64,000 nucleotides of DNA. Origin: Leucaena leucocephala. Lineage: Eukaryota; Streptophyta; Magnoliopsida; Fabales; Fabaceae. Under the pieces are notes generated by a model. That model made no database searches, was not told where the DNA came from, and saw nothing but the letters and a program-made list of their open reading frames with translations. A program made the position numbers and the translations under genes. Location of the stretch: positions 25,356,962 to 25,420,961 of the forward strand of contig CM073522.1 in assembly GCA_037074615.1 (NCBI GenBank). The letters run 5' to 3'. Of this stretch, positions 48,351 through 61,263 are shown in pieces; within the stretch, counting starts at the first letter, position 1; each line of letters opens with the position of its first letter.

Positions 48351-48813
48351 AAAGGGTTCTGGCTCAGAGCATAAGATTCTGGCACATAATAGAAGGTTCT
48401 GGCTTAGTGATGCTATGATATAGTTAGACTGATCCCATAAATAAGTGAGAGATTTAAACTAAAGGGGTTCCCTCCCTAGAGTACGATATGGGGATGGTGT
48501 TCTCTGTTTAGAGAAGGATTCAGATAAGAGGCAGTGACACCCAGATAAATAGAACCATACCACATACCTTATAATTTTATGAGGTAGTGTTCAAGGATAC
48601 GACTCCGATAGACTAGTCTTAGTCAGCCTTTACCATCGAGGTCTTGTGTTTCTTAGCACGATATGACTGAACTAAGTAGGATAACGTCTGAGGAGCAATT
48701 CCCTCTGTTAATAGATATGGAAGTTGACTAGTTCAAGGTCAAGGAAGTTGCAAGAGTAGCTCGAGGTATCATTTTGTGATCGGATGCTATAGTGATGAGG
48801 AGTATGTGTCCAA

Positions 48814-49048
48814 GTCATGACGTAAAGGTGAGCAGGTCGCGATTAGTAGTAACATAAAAGTGAGGTTATCACGAGTTAGGTCATAGGTTGACTAATGTGC
48901 ATAGAGGAGTTTAGGTCACAATGGGAGAAGGCCTATGGTCATGACTGAAGAACACAGAGCTGTCAAGTCGTGACGAGTAGATTGAGATGGTCACGACAGA
49001 AGTTCAAAGAGAATGTGATTCGTAACTAGACAATACTCAAGTCACGAC
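48814..49048. repeat. Decayed GTCRYGAC array in element B
   Basis: GTCATGAC (48814, 48938), GTCGCGAT (48836), GTCGTGAC (48967) and GTCACGAC (48990, 49041) occur within 235 bp. They look like GTCGCGAC after CpG loss, the palindrome seen in family C LTRs. Confidence 0.6.
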
Positions 49049-50548
49049 TAGGATGCACAGAGGCCTGATGACAAAAAGATGATAACCTCACTGAAGTTTA
49101 TCAGTTAGAGGTTTACCACAGGGTGCAGGCAAGCCAGATAGTACGAGGTACTAAGATACGAAAGATCAATTTAAGACGATGTTCAGAAGTAGATCCTCCA
49201 TATGATAACTACGAGTAGATCTACATTACAAAAGCTTTTATTCAGCTAGTCTGAACAAAAGGATCAAAAGTTAGATTGAGACTTTCCTATGAATGATACT
49301 AGCATATGGCCTAAAGTTAGAAACGTGATGTTAACAGTTAGAGAGCTAATGTTCCTAAGACAGAAGGATATCATCACTAAGAAATAGTAACCTAGTAGAC
49401 CTAGGGTAAAGCACCCTAGGGAGCTAAAGTAATAGAAGTAGATGATGAATGAGATCCATGCAACTCAAATTTGCTAGGATCAAGAAAAAGACCAAAAAGG
49501 AAACACAGTTTGGTCAAGAACAGATTGAGACTGATAGATAGACAAAAAAGTTAAGAGATAGTAGAGAGATACAGAAGTAACTCCATAGAGATTGAGGTTG
49601 ATCCGCTCACCTGAGAAGTTTTTATGGAGTAGTTTTACAAGAAGCATTCCTCTTAGTTAGATAGAGATGAATATGAGGCTAAGAGTTAAGGTAGGGAACC
49701 TTTGATGAATACTTAGCCGAGTTCATCTATATGAACAGTGAGAGTTGAATAACTGAGAACTTAATTCATGAATTGAATTATGTGCAACAAAGAAAGAATT
49801 TTTCTCAGGTAGTTGCAAAAGTTCAATAGAGCGATAGATGTATGTAATATTAGAAAAAAAGTTTATGTTGTTTAGATAGAGAAAGGTAGCCACAGTTCAA
49901 AGATAAAGGGACTATCTTATGTAAGAAAGAGTAAGGATCAAAAGTTAGATAAAGTAATGAGGGGTTGAGTCTATACCCTGATAGGAGGGTAACGTGGCAA
50001 ACTAAGTTAGATGAGTAGTTATTTCAGGTTCCTGAATAAGTGATCAGGATCTGACAGATAATGTGACAAAGGAAAGAATGCTTTAAAGTTTACCTAGTTA
50101 GTTGTTTAATTGCAGTGTATGATGATGAATGGTTGAGCAAGTTATGTGATGATATGGCTTATGTTGCCATAAGTTATGATGAATAGTTGCATTTCCATGC
50201 AGTTGTCATATGATGACACGCATGTTAGAATATGCTATGATGAATGAATACTCCCCATTTATATTACATTCAATGTAGAGTATATAAGATGAGAAAGTTA
50301 TGTTGCTCCCATACCATACGACATACAATAAGGAATATCCCAGAATGACAGACAGTCTCAATGAGTAGGATAGTCAATTACAGTATGATTGGGGTTACTC
50401 AGGTATTTTTACAGACTTGTAAATGTAGTACTCAGGGCTATTTCTTATGTTAGGGGTACAATAAGTACCAAGAGGGTGGTAGTGCTATAACTCTATCAAA
50501 AGAAATAGTATACATAAAGATTAGCGAATAATAATAAAGAGGTTGTTT

Positions 50549-50700
50549 TCAGATCACTCTTCAGATAAGAGTTGGATCTAAAATAGATGGCTCTCAGATA
50601 AAGCTAGATTCAGATGAGTACAGATCACTCTTCATATAAGAGTTAGATCTGATACAGATTACTCTTCAGATAATGGTATAGTTTAGATATAGATTGCTCG
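50549..50700 (+). repeat. CAGATCACTCTTCAGATAAG short repeats in element B
   Basis: Three imperfect copies near 50549, 50621 and 50655 of a unit with CAGATNACTCTTCA and AGAGTTRGATCT. The same repeats are present, inverted, at 63475-63605. Confidence 0.65.
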
Positions 50701-51906
50701 TAGTTAGAGCACAGATTGAAATGAGAAGTTATGATGAGGCCATAGCAGCAGAATATAATGGAGGTGGCTAGACCATAATTGCACAAGGCAACAGCCCACG
50801 GTAAGCCACAACAGAGTAAGAAAGATGAGAAGGAACTCCTGAGTAAGAGAGGAAATAAGTAAAGTCTTGGTAAATAATATGGGCTACTGGATGTATTTCT
50901 TAAAATTTTTTATTGATTAAGTTATCAACAAGTGGAAGTAGTTAACCTTATAACTTAGTTTGTTGGTTTTAAGATCTTTCAGAGATTATGATATAGTATA
51001 GCAGAATCACAGAGGATTCTGGAGGGTCATAGTTAGATCCTAGCATGGCTCCAGGGTCACAGTTAGGTCCTAACAACTTCAGAGTCACAGTTAGATTCTG
51101 AAGCGCTTACGGTTGATCGCAGTTAGATCATGAGGTCGCAGTTAGACCTAGCTAAGGAAAGTAATGAGCCATGAAGATATGAGTATAGTGCAGTATCTCA
51201 CTGGGAAGATGATTACCAAAGACGAAGTTAAGGTAAGGAAGCTTCAGTAGTTGATTAATTCATCCAGAAAAATTATTTATAATAGTTTTCCTCAGATAGC
51301 ATCTATTATATACAAACTAAACTTATTTTTTCCTTAAACAAAGACAAAGTTCAAGTTAAAATCTGAGTACTGATATTCAAAGTTTTATAGAAGTATGCCT
51401 GAGGAACAGAGAAGTGAACCCCATATATTTTGAGAATAGAGAAGTATGATTAGATAAATCCTCCAGATGAGGATCAGGAGATTAAAAAGCCAGAGAGACC
51501 CAAAGAAGAGGGTCTAAGGTAAAGGAAAGATAGAACATAGTTATATGAGAAAGAGAATCCTAGGACTTAGAGCTACAAGAAAAGTAACTTAGCCTAACCA
51601 AGTAGCACGCTTAATTGAAAGGTGCTAAGACAAAAGTAGCCTAATGATAGGTAACTCCCTGAGAAGGGATAAGAAAGAGTGCAAATATCACAAAGTTTTG
51701 GCATAGATGTAAGAAGATGAGAAAAGTTAAGAAAAGTTACAAAAGTTATTAGAATCGTAATCTAAATTATGATTTAGTATCAGGAGAAAGAAAGGCAAAA
51801 GAACACTATTTCTCCTGAAAGGCTAAGTGTAAGAGAAAAGACGTAGACCCTAGAATTACATCAAAATTCTGAAGGGTAAGATATGAAAGAAATGGACCCT
51901 ACTCGC

Positions 51907-53738
51907 TATTGGATATTGTGCCCTAGGGGCCAATCATTATATTATGAACATTGTTGAATTATGAATTTCTTAATTATGTTATCACATTATTTGCATATTT
52001 ACTGTGATGACCATCCTTGAATAACTCATAATCTTATCCTAAATGTACCTGGTTGGTCATCTATACGGGACCAGAGATGAAATAAAACCAGTATGACTTT
52101 CAAGATGTATAGAGATATAAATCAAAGTCATAAGCACATGTAAGAGTACAAGGTGTTGGACCGACCCGCTATGAGAGAGCTGCATGGGTTAAGTCATAAG
52201 CTTCTTTCATATACAAACCATATCACTATGCCCTTTAACCTGAGATCATCATGGATTCCTACATGACAAACGCTCAGCTTTGACCTAGTCAAAAGTTACT
52301 TTTGACCGAGTGATCATAAAGACTATATTCGGGCTTAGTGATTTTTCATGCGGAGGAATGTGAATGGTCAAGATGAAATTTGTCCCTCACATTCGTAGAG
52401 ATATATTACTGGCCCCTCGATGAGTGAGTCTGAGAAAAGTATGGCCATACTGTAATAGAAAGGTAGTTCCATTTTTATAGTCAGACTACTTAGGGATCGA
52501 GAAAGTAACGGTCAGGAATAGGAGGATGACGTTCTCTATGCCTCATCCATGACCGAAATATCATGTGATAAAAGGGACGTGATATAGTTGTATGAAAGGT
52601 AACATCGTTCATCGATCCTCATATGATTTGGGAGTCATAATATCTTGCTAGAGACCGCTTACGACTTGTGGGTCAGTATAGTAACTGGCCCACTGCCAAC
52701 TTCATATGGGCCTACAAGGTCGCACACAAAATAGCCCAACACGAACTGTGATGTCCAGATTCATTGAATCTAAGACATGTCCAGATTCAATGAATAATCT
52801 AGGGTGGATATATATATTTTATATATATATAAACTCGTATATATATTATATATAATATAAGAGATATTTGCAAGATTGAATTTATAAAGATAAATTAAAT
52901 TTCTATCACTTTTGAATTTGAATTTAAATTGATATAATCTATTTGAATTTGAAATTTAAATTGATATGATATCTCAAATTTGATTTATGAGAATAAATCA
53001 AATATAATTCTATCTTATCTTTATTTTAAATTAAATGAATAGGAGAATTAAATCTGTGGGACGGATTTAATATAAACCATATTTATTTAATTAGTTTCTT
53101 ATCAAAGTATGCAATATATGATATTGTATTAATTTCAGAATTAATATAAGATTAATTCTGAAATCCAACTCAATCAGAACACCGATAGCATCCTATATAT
53201 TTGATATTAGGGGCTAAGGTTCAAGTGAGAGAGTAACAAGGAGGCTGCAAAAGGTTTGCAGATAAGAAACGGCCAAAATAGAGACGGTGAGGACTGAATC
53301 TCAAGAAAGCCCTAGAGGGACAAGAGGCGCTAGCACGTCATTCGTGGTTGGAACGCTGTTCGTGTGGATACCGGTAGAGGAAGCTGATATGAGTCGTCGA
53401 CTTCTTACGATCGAGAAGAGAGCACCAGGTACGACGACAAGTCAAGACTAGTTAACACTGAGGTCGCGACCAAATAGGCATCTGAATGTCAGAAAATAAA
53501 AAAAGAGGCCTCCAGTCACGACTAGAAGCTGAGGACGTCACAACTGACAATTTTAGAGATTACCCATCGCGACTAGAAGCTGAGGACGTCGCGACGAGTG
53601 GACACGGAGGTCGCGACCACAGTTCGAATACCGAAGGTAATACTTCTTACTCCTTGACTTAAACGCATTCGACAGATCCAGGCAGGGAATGGAAAATTTT
53701 TAAAGTTAATTCCGCTGCATGCCTTCTAATTCCCTTCA
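51907..53738 (+). mobile_element. Solo LTR, family C, inside element B
   Basis: 1832 bp, beginning TATTGGATATTGTGCCCTAG (family start TGTTGG with one change) and ending AATTCCCTTCA. It is homologous to 28560-30496 in the opposite direction. The flanks CTCGC (51902-51906) and CTCAT (53739-53743) differ at two bases. The paralogous empty site inverted at about 42070 reads ACTCACAAGTCC, so the original target was probably CTCAC. Confidence 0.8.
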
Positions 53739-53965
53739 CTCATAAGTCCAGTAAGTTGTCCATAAGATGAAAAGGTAAATAGATGATAACAAATGTATGA
53801 GTAATAGAAAGAAGTAGATTTCAACTCTGATTGAGTTGATTCCGAAGAGAGAGCATAATAGCACAAAAGAAATATGAAATTTTTATAGATGATAAGAGCA
53901 CTCAGCCATATGTCAAGATAATTTGGCTAAGGTATTAATTAAATTTTGAGGATGAAATTTATTTT

Positions 53966-53978
53966 AAGAGGGGGAGAA
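53966..53978 (+). other. Polypurine tract of element B
   Basis: AAGAGGGGGAGAA directly before the 3' LTR at 53980, the expected primer for plus-strand synthesis. Confidence 0.75.
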
Positions 53979-53979
53979 T

Positions 53980-56900
53980 TGTAATATCCCAATTTTCAAG
54001 CCTAGAGATTCAGAAAGCAGCCTAAAATAGATAGGTTACTAGACCCCTTTGAGCAGAAGTCTCAGAAACATACAGAGCGTTTTTAGGGACTAAACTGCAA
54101 ATCAATGAAAGTATAGGGACTTATATATAAATATTGAAAGTCCCTAGGGTTATAATGGTTATTTTGAAAAACAAAGGGACTAAAGTGAAAGTCTAAAAGT
54201 TTTATGGTTTGAAATGAAAGTAGACACAAGTTGTGCGCAATTAGGTGTAATTATAAAAAGTTAAGGGACTTAATTGAAAAGAGGAAAAGTTTCAAGGGGC
54301 AAAATGGTAATTATAGAATGTTGAGCCGAAAGTGGCCTGAACTGCCCGGAAGCATTTCAGTCCCAAATTGCATCAGTAGATAGAGAAAGTTGTGCTGGTT
54401 AATCTAGCATGATGCAGAAATTTTATTAGAGTTCCAGATAGCTGATATTTATCGATAGTCTGAAAGTTATCTCAAATTTTTATCAAACTTTTTGGACCTC
54501 AGTTATAAATGAAAAGTTACAGGAAGGTGCGTCCTGTGAAGTTAAAGGTCAGGGAACTGACGGAACCTCGAAAGGAGTCCTGTAGGAAAAATTATTCACT
54601 TTTTAGTAAATTTTGACGGGAGTTTGTTGAAACCCGATATCCGATTTGAAAACTTAAGCAGTAAGTAAGCTGGGATAAATTTGATAGTTAGAATAATAGT
54701 TAGAATAAATTTAATAGTTAGAATAGAGGATTATCTCTCTCTTGATAAGGTTAGCCGTGGATAGAAAGGAAGTTAGAGGATTGTCAGGTTGAGGGTAATA
54801 CCTCAAGATAAGCTTAAGTTAAGTAGAGTTATGTTGGATAGGATAATAATAAGAATATTATTATGCTATGTGAAACATCCTCCTTTAAACATCTCAGAGT
54901 ACACTTATGGAAGTAATCTTGACTTTATTATATCTCTCTTTGCCAAAAATCCTGACAGAAGATAACTGTACTGATTCGGTAATTCCCCATGAGAACTACC
55001 ATTCTACGTAAGTACCCAGGAAAGACTGGATGAACCGGCTAGGTCCACTCACTTCCAGACTCCTTAGACAGTACCTACGTACACAGTACGTATCATCTCC
55101 TTATGTTCAGTCTGAAAATCGGCAGCATAACGGCGTCTTACAGCATTCTCAAAATTCACTTCGACATAACCTCTCTGTAATGGGTTATAAATAGGGGATG
55201 AGATTCGGGGGAATCTCAGTAGCAAACGGTACTAAACAATGCATGCATTAAAGTAAATACTTGTGCTTGCTTGTGAAAGTGTAAACATTGTGTAATGTGC
55301 ATGCTTCCATGTAACATATGAAATACAATTGGCCAAGGTAATCATAGAAACAGAGCTTCAATCATGTACACATATGCACACAATTCAACAAAGTCATAGC
55401 ACAATCAAGCATAACATTCAATACATACAAGTTTAGGGTAAGTTTACTACCTTATTGCTTTACTTCTTTCCACTTTAACTTTGCTTCTTCCTTCTTACTT
55501 TTCCTTGCTATGTGGCTGCCCTCTTTTGAGCACACCAAGCAAATCCTAACATCACATTACAATCCAACCATTACAATCTAACTTCTCTTGAACACTAAGC
55601 TTACTTTAAGTAACATAACATCCTTTAATCTTTACCAATTGACTTGACCTTTGAATCAATTGATGTCTTGACCTTACCCTACACAATTTGGCCTTTTGAA
55701 TCCATTTATGAACTCAAAACAACCAAATTCCAGCAACTATGCACTGTTCCGGACAGATTTGAAAAACATGCATAATTCTTTCAAAAATTCTCATTTTGAT
55801 TCCAATGCTTCCCATACTTGTTCCTCCACTTTTCCCCCACACAAAAATCTCATTTTAAGACCATTGGAAGCATCAAAATCATGAAATTCAAATCACTGTT
55901 CATGCGAGTGAACAGTAACCGTGAGGAATTTTCAACATTATAACCTTTAATTCCAATGGTTTCCAAGGTTCAAAACCTTTCCAATCCTACACAAAATCAT
56001 CATATAAACTCAATGGAAGCATTAAATCATTGAAATTCCATTTCCTTCTATCATGAACAGTGCATGAACAGTGCAAACCGAAATGTTCTTCCATGGTAAA
56101 GTCAAGAACATCAACTTAATCCAACAACCAAGCATGTAACTAACTTGTTTAAGCTTGTCTTAACTATCTATGACTTAAAACTCATATTCCTTTCACATAT
56201 ACATAAAAATTCCAGCAGCATTTCCCCAAGATTTAAGCCTCAAAAATCACTTAAACTCAAGAACAAACCATAAGAACAAAAGGTAGAAGCAAGGAGACAA
56301 CTTACCTTACTTGCTCCTTCAAGACCTTTGCTTCTTCCTTGCTTTCTTCCACTTTCTTTCTCTATAACTCACTTCTCTTTCTAAAGGAGCTCTTGGGTGT
56401 GAAGAATGAATGGAAAGGGGGGGTATTTATAGCAAAAGTCATGTGCCATTTGAAGGCTAAGATCACTTTGAAAACTATTTGATCTAATGGTTAAAGGTTT
56501 GATCTTGGAATGTCTTTTCACTTTTCACTCAAGACCTTACCACCATGACATCACTAGCATGGCCTCCCTTGGTACACCTAACCCTTCCTCTTTTTGGGTG
56601 CCATTCTTGTGTCCTTGTGGATCCCACCATGTGCAACACCTAATTCTTACTTTATTATCTTTTTCTTTCTTTTCAAAAATCCATAAATTATTTATTATTT
56701 GGACTTGGGCTCCAAGATAACTTTTGGGCCTTATTGGGCTGGCCTAGGACGAAATGTTGGGCCTCTTTTAGGTCCAATAGCTAACTGGCACAAATCCCAA
56801 TGTACTTTCCTTATACCGATATCCTTAAATTATCCTGATCTCATAATAAATGCTAAACACCTCCTTTAATTGTTCTAACATTTTTAGAAATTCATTCTAA

Positions 56901-57728
56901 TATAAAATGAATTCTCTACAAAGTTTCATAATTTTCTGAGACCCATAAGTCCTGTTAAAAATTACATATGTTTCCTTTAACCCTTTATCGGTGTCATTTT
57001 TCACCGTAAATTCCATAATTAATTCTACAGGACTCCTTTTTGACTCCTGTCAACTCCATAAATTCTCATATTAATTATAATAATTTACTATCAAATTTCC
57101 TCTGATATCAATCCATTGTGTGAAATGACCAAAATGCCCTCCATTTACTTCTGGTTTCTTAGGGCATCAAAGTGGCATTTTCGTAATTTTACACTTTGGC
57201 TCTTAGACTTTCTTCCTCTTCCAATTAATCCTTTTCTTTACATAAATATGACCAAATCTTTTCCTAAACATCTCATATATTTTATTCAATCTGTACATAT
57301 AACTTAGTCCAGAAATTAGGGATGTTACACTATGTATAGGCTCTGACCTCTATAAAGAAAGGATCCCAGAGCAAAGGTTAAGGATTAAGGAAAAGTTGCT
57401 TGACAGGTAGTAAACTTATCTAAACTTGTATGTGTTGAATGTATGGTTGATTGTGTTATGGCTTGATGGATTGACATTATTCATATGTAATTGTTGAAGC
57501 TCTGTGCTATGATTAGTTTGGCCAATTATATTTTATATGTTACATACAAGCATGCACATTACATTATGTTGACACAATCACAAACAAGCACTAATACCAA
57601 GCACTAATGCATACATGTTTAGTACCATTTGCTACTGAGATTTCCCCTGAAATCTCACCCCTATCTTTTCTAAACATAACAGGGTATTGTCTTGGAGAAG
57701 ATGATGCTTATGAAAGTGAGGTATGACA
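53980..57728 (+). repeat. 3' LTR of element B, deleted and interrupted
   Basis: It lacks the part corresponding to about 46940-47808 of the 5' LTR, including the TATA box, leader and splice donor. The junction near 54680 has short TAGTTAGAATAA duplications. It is interrupted by the solo LTR 54871-57329. Without insertion it is 1285 bp. The stem is at 57636-57657 and the acceptor-like AG at 57681-57682. Confidence 0.8.
54871..57329 (-). mobile_element. Solo LTR inserted in the 3' LTR of element B
   Basis: 2459 bp; reading the minus strand it starts TGTAACATCCCTAATTTC and ends GGATGTTTCA. Perfect 5-bp duplication CTATG (54866-54870, 57330-57334). It has a TATA word (56423-56432 inverted), a donor AAG|GTAAGT (GT at 56305-56304), the stem TGAGATTC/GAATCTCA (55199-55218) and an acceptor TTACAG (AG at 55176-55175). 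It is a different but related family to the element B LTR. Confidence 0.85.
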
Positions 57729-57922
57729 TTATTTATAAGAAGAATAAAAGGAAGTCAGTTTGGTTCATGAGGCATAAAAAAAGGAAAATAACTTCCAAAC
57801 ATAAACTTCCCAATATTCCTTCTATTATTGGTTACATTAGCTATGTAACTCAACGGTCTCCATATTCAAATTCTATTTCATGTAAACAAATTAGGCTACT
57901 TATTTCCCTGCAAGTATACAAT

Positions 57923-58775
57923 TGTTAGAGATTAACCATAGACCAATTAATTGGATGTAGACATTATAATTTATTCAATAAAAGAAGATTTATTAAATAA
58001 ATATTTATTATATTATTTTGCATATTTTCTTTATAATAAAGATCTATGAATAATTAAAGAATTATTCTAAATGTCCATGGTCAATTATTATTGTGGGAAC
58101 AATAATAAATTAATACTAGTATGACTTTAATTGATGATTATGCATTGATCATTTATGGGGATACAAATACGTTATAGCCACTTGTTAGAGACCAACGTAC
58201 TAGATTGACCTATAATGAGATAGCTACATGGACTAGGTTATAAGTGTATTTCATTATAGCTATGTCAATGAGTCCTCGTACCTGAGACTACCATAGATTC
58301 CTACACGAGGAATATTATGTTTTGACATGATCAAAAGTCACTTTTAACCAAGTGATCATAAAAGTCGAGATTGAGCATAGTGAGATCCATGTAGAGGACA
58401 GTGAGTGGTCAAGATGGAATTTTTCCCTCTTATTAAGAGAGAGATATATTTGGGCTTCTCAATAAGTGAGACTAAGAAATGTATGATCGTGCTCAAATAA
58501 AATGAGTTTAATTTGTTTTATCAGTCTACTACTAGAAGATTGAGAAACTATAGTAGAGCAATATTGAGTGTGACATCTTTATGTCTCATGCTAAATTTAG
58601 ATATTGTGTGACAAAGGGGACTTGACATGGTTATAAAATAGGTTAAAATGGATCACCAATTTTCATATAATTTGGGTAGTCATAATGTCTTTCTGGAGGC
58701 CACCTATGACCTCCTGGCTAAAAGGTATTATGGGTCCACTGCCTATGTTATATGAGCTTATATTTAATTTGAAAA
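57923..58775 (+). mobile_element. Truncated family C LTR, diverged
   Basis: Starts TGTTAGAGATTAACCATAGACC, which lines up with the family start TGTTGGAAATTATGCCCTAG. It then follows 51907-52725 in order (CAGTATGACTTT-like word, TGAGATAGCTACATGG, GATCAAAAGTCACTTTTAAC, GGGTCCACTGCC). The second half is missing where the CACTA gene fragment begins. Confidence 0.65.
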
Positions 58776-58799
58776 CTTGAATAGACTAATGGTGAAAAC

Positions 58800-60955
58800 T
58801 CCATGAAGTTTTCGTATTTGCCCAGGATCACTTGAACAGACTAAAGGTGAAAAGCCCATAGTAATTGAACTCAACGATGTCAACCAGCTTTCCATATTAA
58901 GGAACATCTCCATACCGCATATCACCATCACTACTGCTAGCATAACTTCTTATCCTAAATGTGCCAAAAACTCCAAAGTTCTATGTGAGTAAACCCTGAT
59001 CACGTGCAACCGTACAAAACTTAAACCTATTGACATTATAAGTAATAAACCTTCTTGCATGGTCAAACGGATCAAGTGCAAGAGTTTTGATTTCATCTAT
59101 TTGGGGGATGTCATCAATTATGTATTAAACGTGAAAACCAACTGGGGAACCCTTTTTTAACTCTTTTATCAACCTCGGCGGAACTTCATCTAGTGCTCAT
59201 AACAAATGCTTGATATAATTTCTGTACTCCCTATAATTGGGCGTAATTTGTTAGACTAATCATTGATGAAGAAATATAAAGTACAAGAACGTGTAATACT
59301 TACTACATGAAAGGCTCGATTTGGATGCAATTTATCAAAACATGTCTGTATGCTTGGAGCTTTTGAGTGGGACTTAGTTTGAAAAACTCATATGCTCCAA
59401 CTGGTTTCCCAACCAGAGGGAAAAAATCACTTGACGTGGAAGGACTAATAGGACAATCATCAACACAAGGCAAATGATTAAAAGATGTCTCCATGTCATC
59501 AAAGTACAATAAAAAAAGTTAGGGCCTCATTTCAAGAATAACCTTATGCTATTTACCCCGCTACCCATGCCTTATAATTAACATAGGTTAATTAATTCTA
59601 TAAATAATTGCTGTAATTGAAATTAAATAGAAATATGGAAAATGCAGTGATAAAATATGATGTACCTCTCATAGGGTACATCCATCGATATTAAATCAAG
59701 CCAGAAGCTTTGTTTCTCAAACAAAATGGACAGTCAAATGGATAATGACAATAAAAATAGAGGGAGGATATATCATTTCCAGATGACAAAATGAGAAAAT
59801 GATTTTATTTTATAGCTCATTGAGCTCCTCAGGTATCAAGACCTTCACATATAATGTCTTGAAAAATGAACACAGTTCAACCAACATCATGCAGACATCA
59901 AGAGGAAGTGTGCTTTTCAAAGCTAACAACAGTAATCGTTGCATCAAAACATGCGAGCCATGAATTTTCAACCTAGTAACCTTTCAAGCTTATAGAGATT
60001 GATATATCTTGAGATATTACTGGAGTATCCATCAGGAACTTTTATGTTCTTCAATGTGAAAAGGAAGATATCCTTGCTTATCTTTGACAATGTGAATTTA
60101 GCTAGCTTAAACTTGTTATCACATGGCCAAGCTTCTTCACGACTTCGAAAGGCCCTCTGGTTCGTCCAGGCTTCCCCTATCCTTTTCATGGCATTCACCT
60201 CATCTTCTCGTCGATAACAAATACACTCAGTAAGTCAATAAAAAATTAATTATAAATATGTGATCAAATTATTATTTAATTTAAATAATCAAATTGAATA
60301 TAAACTTTAAGTATTAATTAATTACCTTGACCACTTCCCAAGCATCACTCTTTGTTTGTGGTCGTATGCCCCGCCAAATATGAGCATCTATAGGGAACCG
60401 GTCATACTACATACCTATTAGACGTAGGAATTTGTTGAAGAGTATGCCATTGTCCTAGACCTGTTGCCTAAGAAGCATTATAACATGAGATCAAACTCCA
60501 GCATGGCAATATCCTTTTGGTTCAACCTCTTAATAGACTTCGTCTTATTACCATCTACAATATTTAATTGGGAAATTAATTGACATTGTATGAAATTTAA
60601 ATAATTAAAAAATACTTATATGAACAAAATTTAATTATTATATAAATTAAATTGTTTTGAAATTTAAATAATTAAAAAAATACTTACCTACATTTTGGTC
60701 AGTTTGGCGCCCACTAGCACTACGTCATTTATCTTGTTAGGGCTGTTGATCCTGCTAGTCCATATTACCCTTTCTCCTAGTCCTCCTCTTCCTCCGCACC
60801 ACCACTTATAAAGTTGAAAGTGAAGTCTCCCTAAATATCTATGCCAGCAATGCTTAAAGTTGGCTCCTTTATTGGGTGCTTAGGTAGGCCCCAATCATTA
60901 TGATTATGGTTAGCTCTGCCAGGATCAATCGGTTCTTTGCTGGGTCGACAAGACA
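58800..60955 (-). pseudogene. Decayed CACTA gene: Transposase_24 start joined to a TNP2 end
   Basis: The minus strand starts at 60955 with MSCRPSKEPIDPGRANHN. It continues with QTKSDAWEVVK (near 60340) and, after an intron-like gap, VNAMKRIGEAWTNQRAF (60200-60150), all like the plus-strand Transposase_24 gene at 62267. In the same open frame it passes into KFTLSKISKDIFLFTLKNIK and VPDGYSSNISRYINL, typical of TNP2. Further down are IKTLALDPFDHA (near 59090) and RYGDVP with GKLVDIVEFNYYG (58900-58830), the DUF4216-like end of TNP2. It has many stops and is truncated by the LTR fragment at 58775. Confidence 0.65.
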
Positions 60956-61263
60956 TAATTTTCATAAATTTAAATAATACAATTATATGAAAAATTCCCA
61001 AAAACAATTTAAAATTTAAAATCCTAATCTATTTTTCCTAATCTTCGGCGTCAACAATAGTAAATAAAACATGTTCAAATTAAATCATAATCAAATAATG
61101 ACAACAATAACATAATTAAAAAACAAATTATTTAATTAATTACAATAATATAACTAATTAACAACAAAATTGAAAATGCACTTTAATTAAATTATAAATA
61201 AATATATAAAATTTAACCATTAAACAATAAAACTAAAATATAAATAAGTATATAAACAATTAT

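Larger units (their letters stand above)
46243..57728 (+). mobile_element. Element B, LTR retrotransposon with two nested solo LTRs
   Basis: Long terminal repeats 46243-48334 and 53980-57728, a primer site, a polypurine tract and a perfect 5-bp duplication TTATT (46238-46242, 57729-57733) define the element. The internal region has no open frame of 60 codons, so it is dead or a large nonautonomous derivative. Near 49600-49860 weak words (KKHS, DEYEAKS, then DEYLAEF in another frame) may be a decayed Ty3-type gag. A solo LTR of family C (51907-53738) lies in the internal part and another solo LTR (54871-57329) lies in the 3' LTR. The LTR start TGTAATATCCCAATTTTCAG and the initiator-Met primer site fit Ty3-type plant elements. 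Confidence 0.85.
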
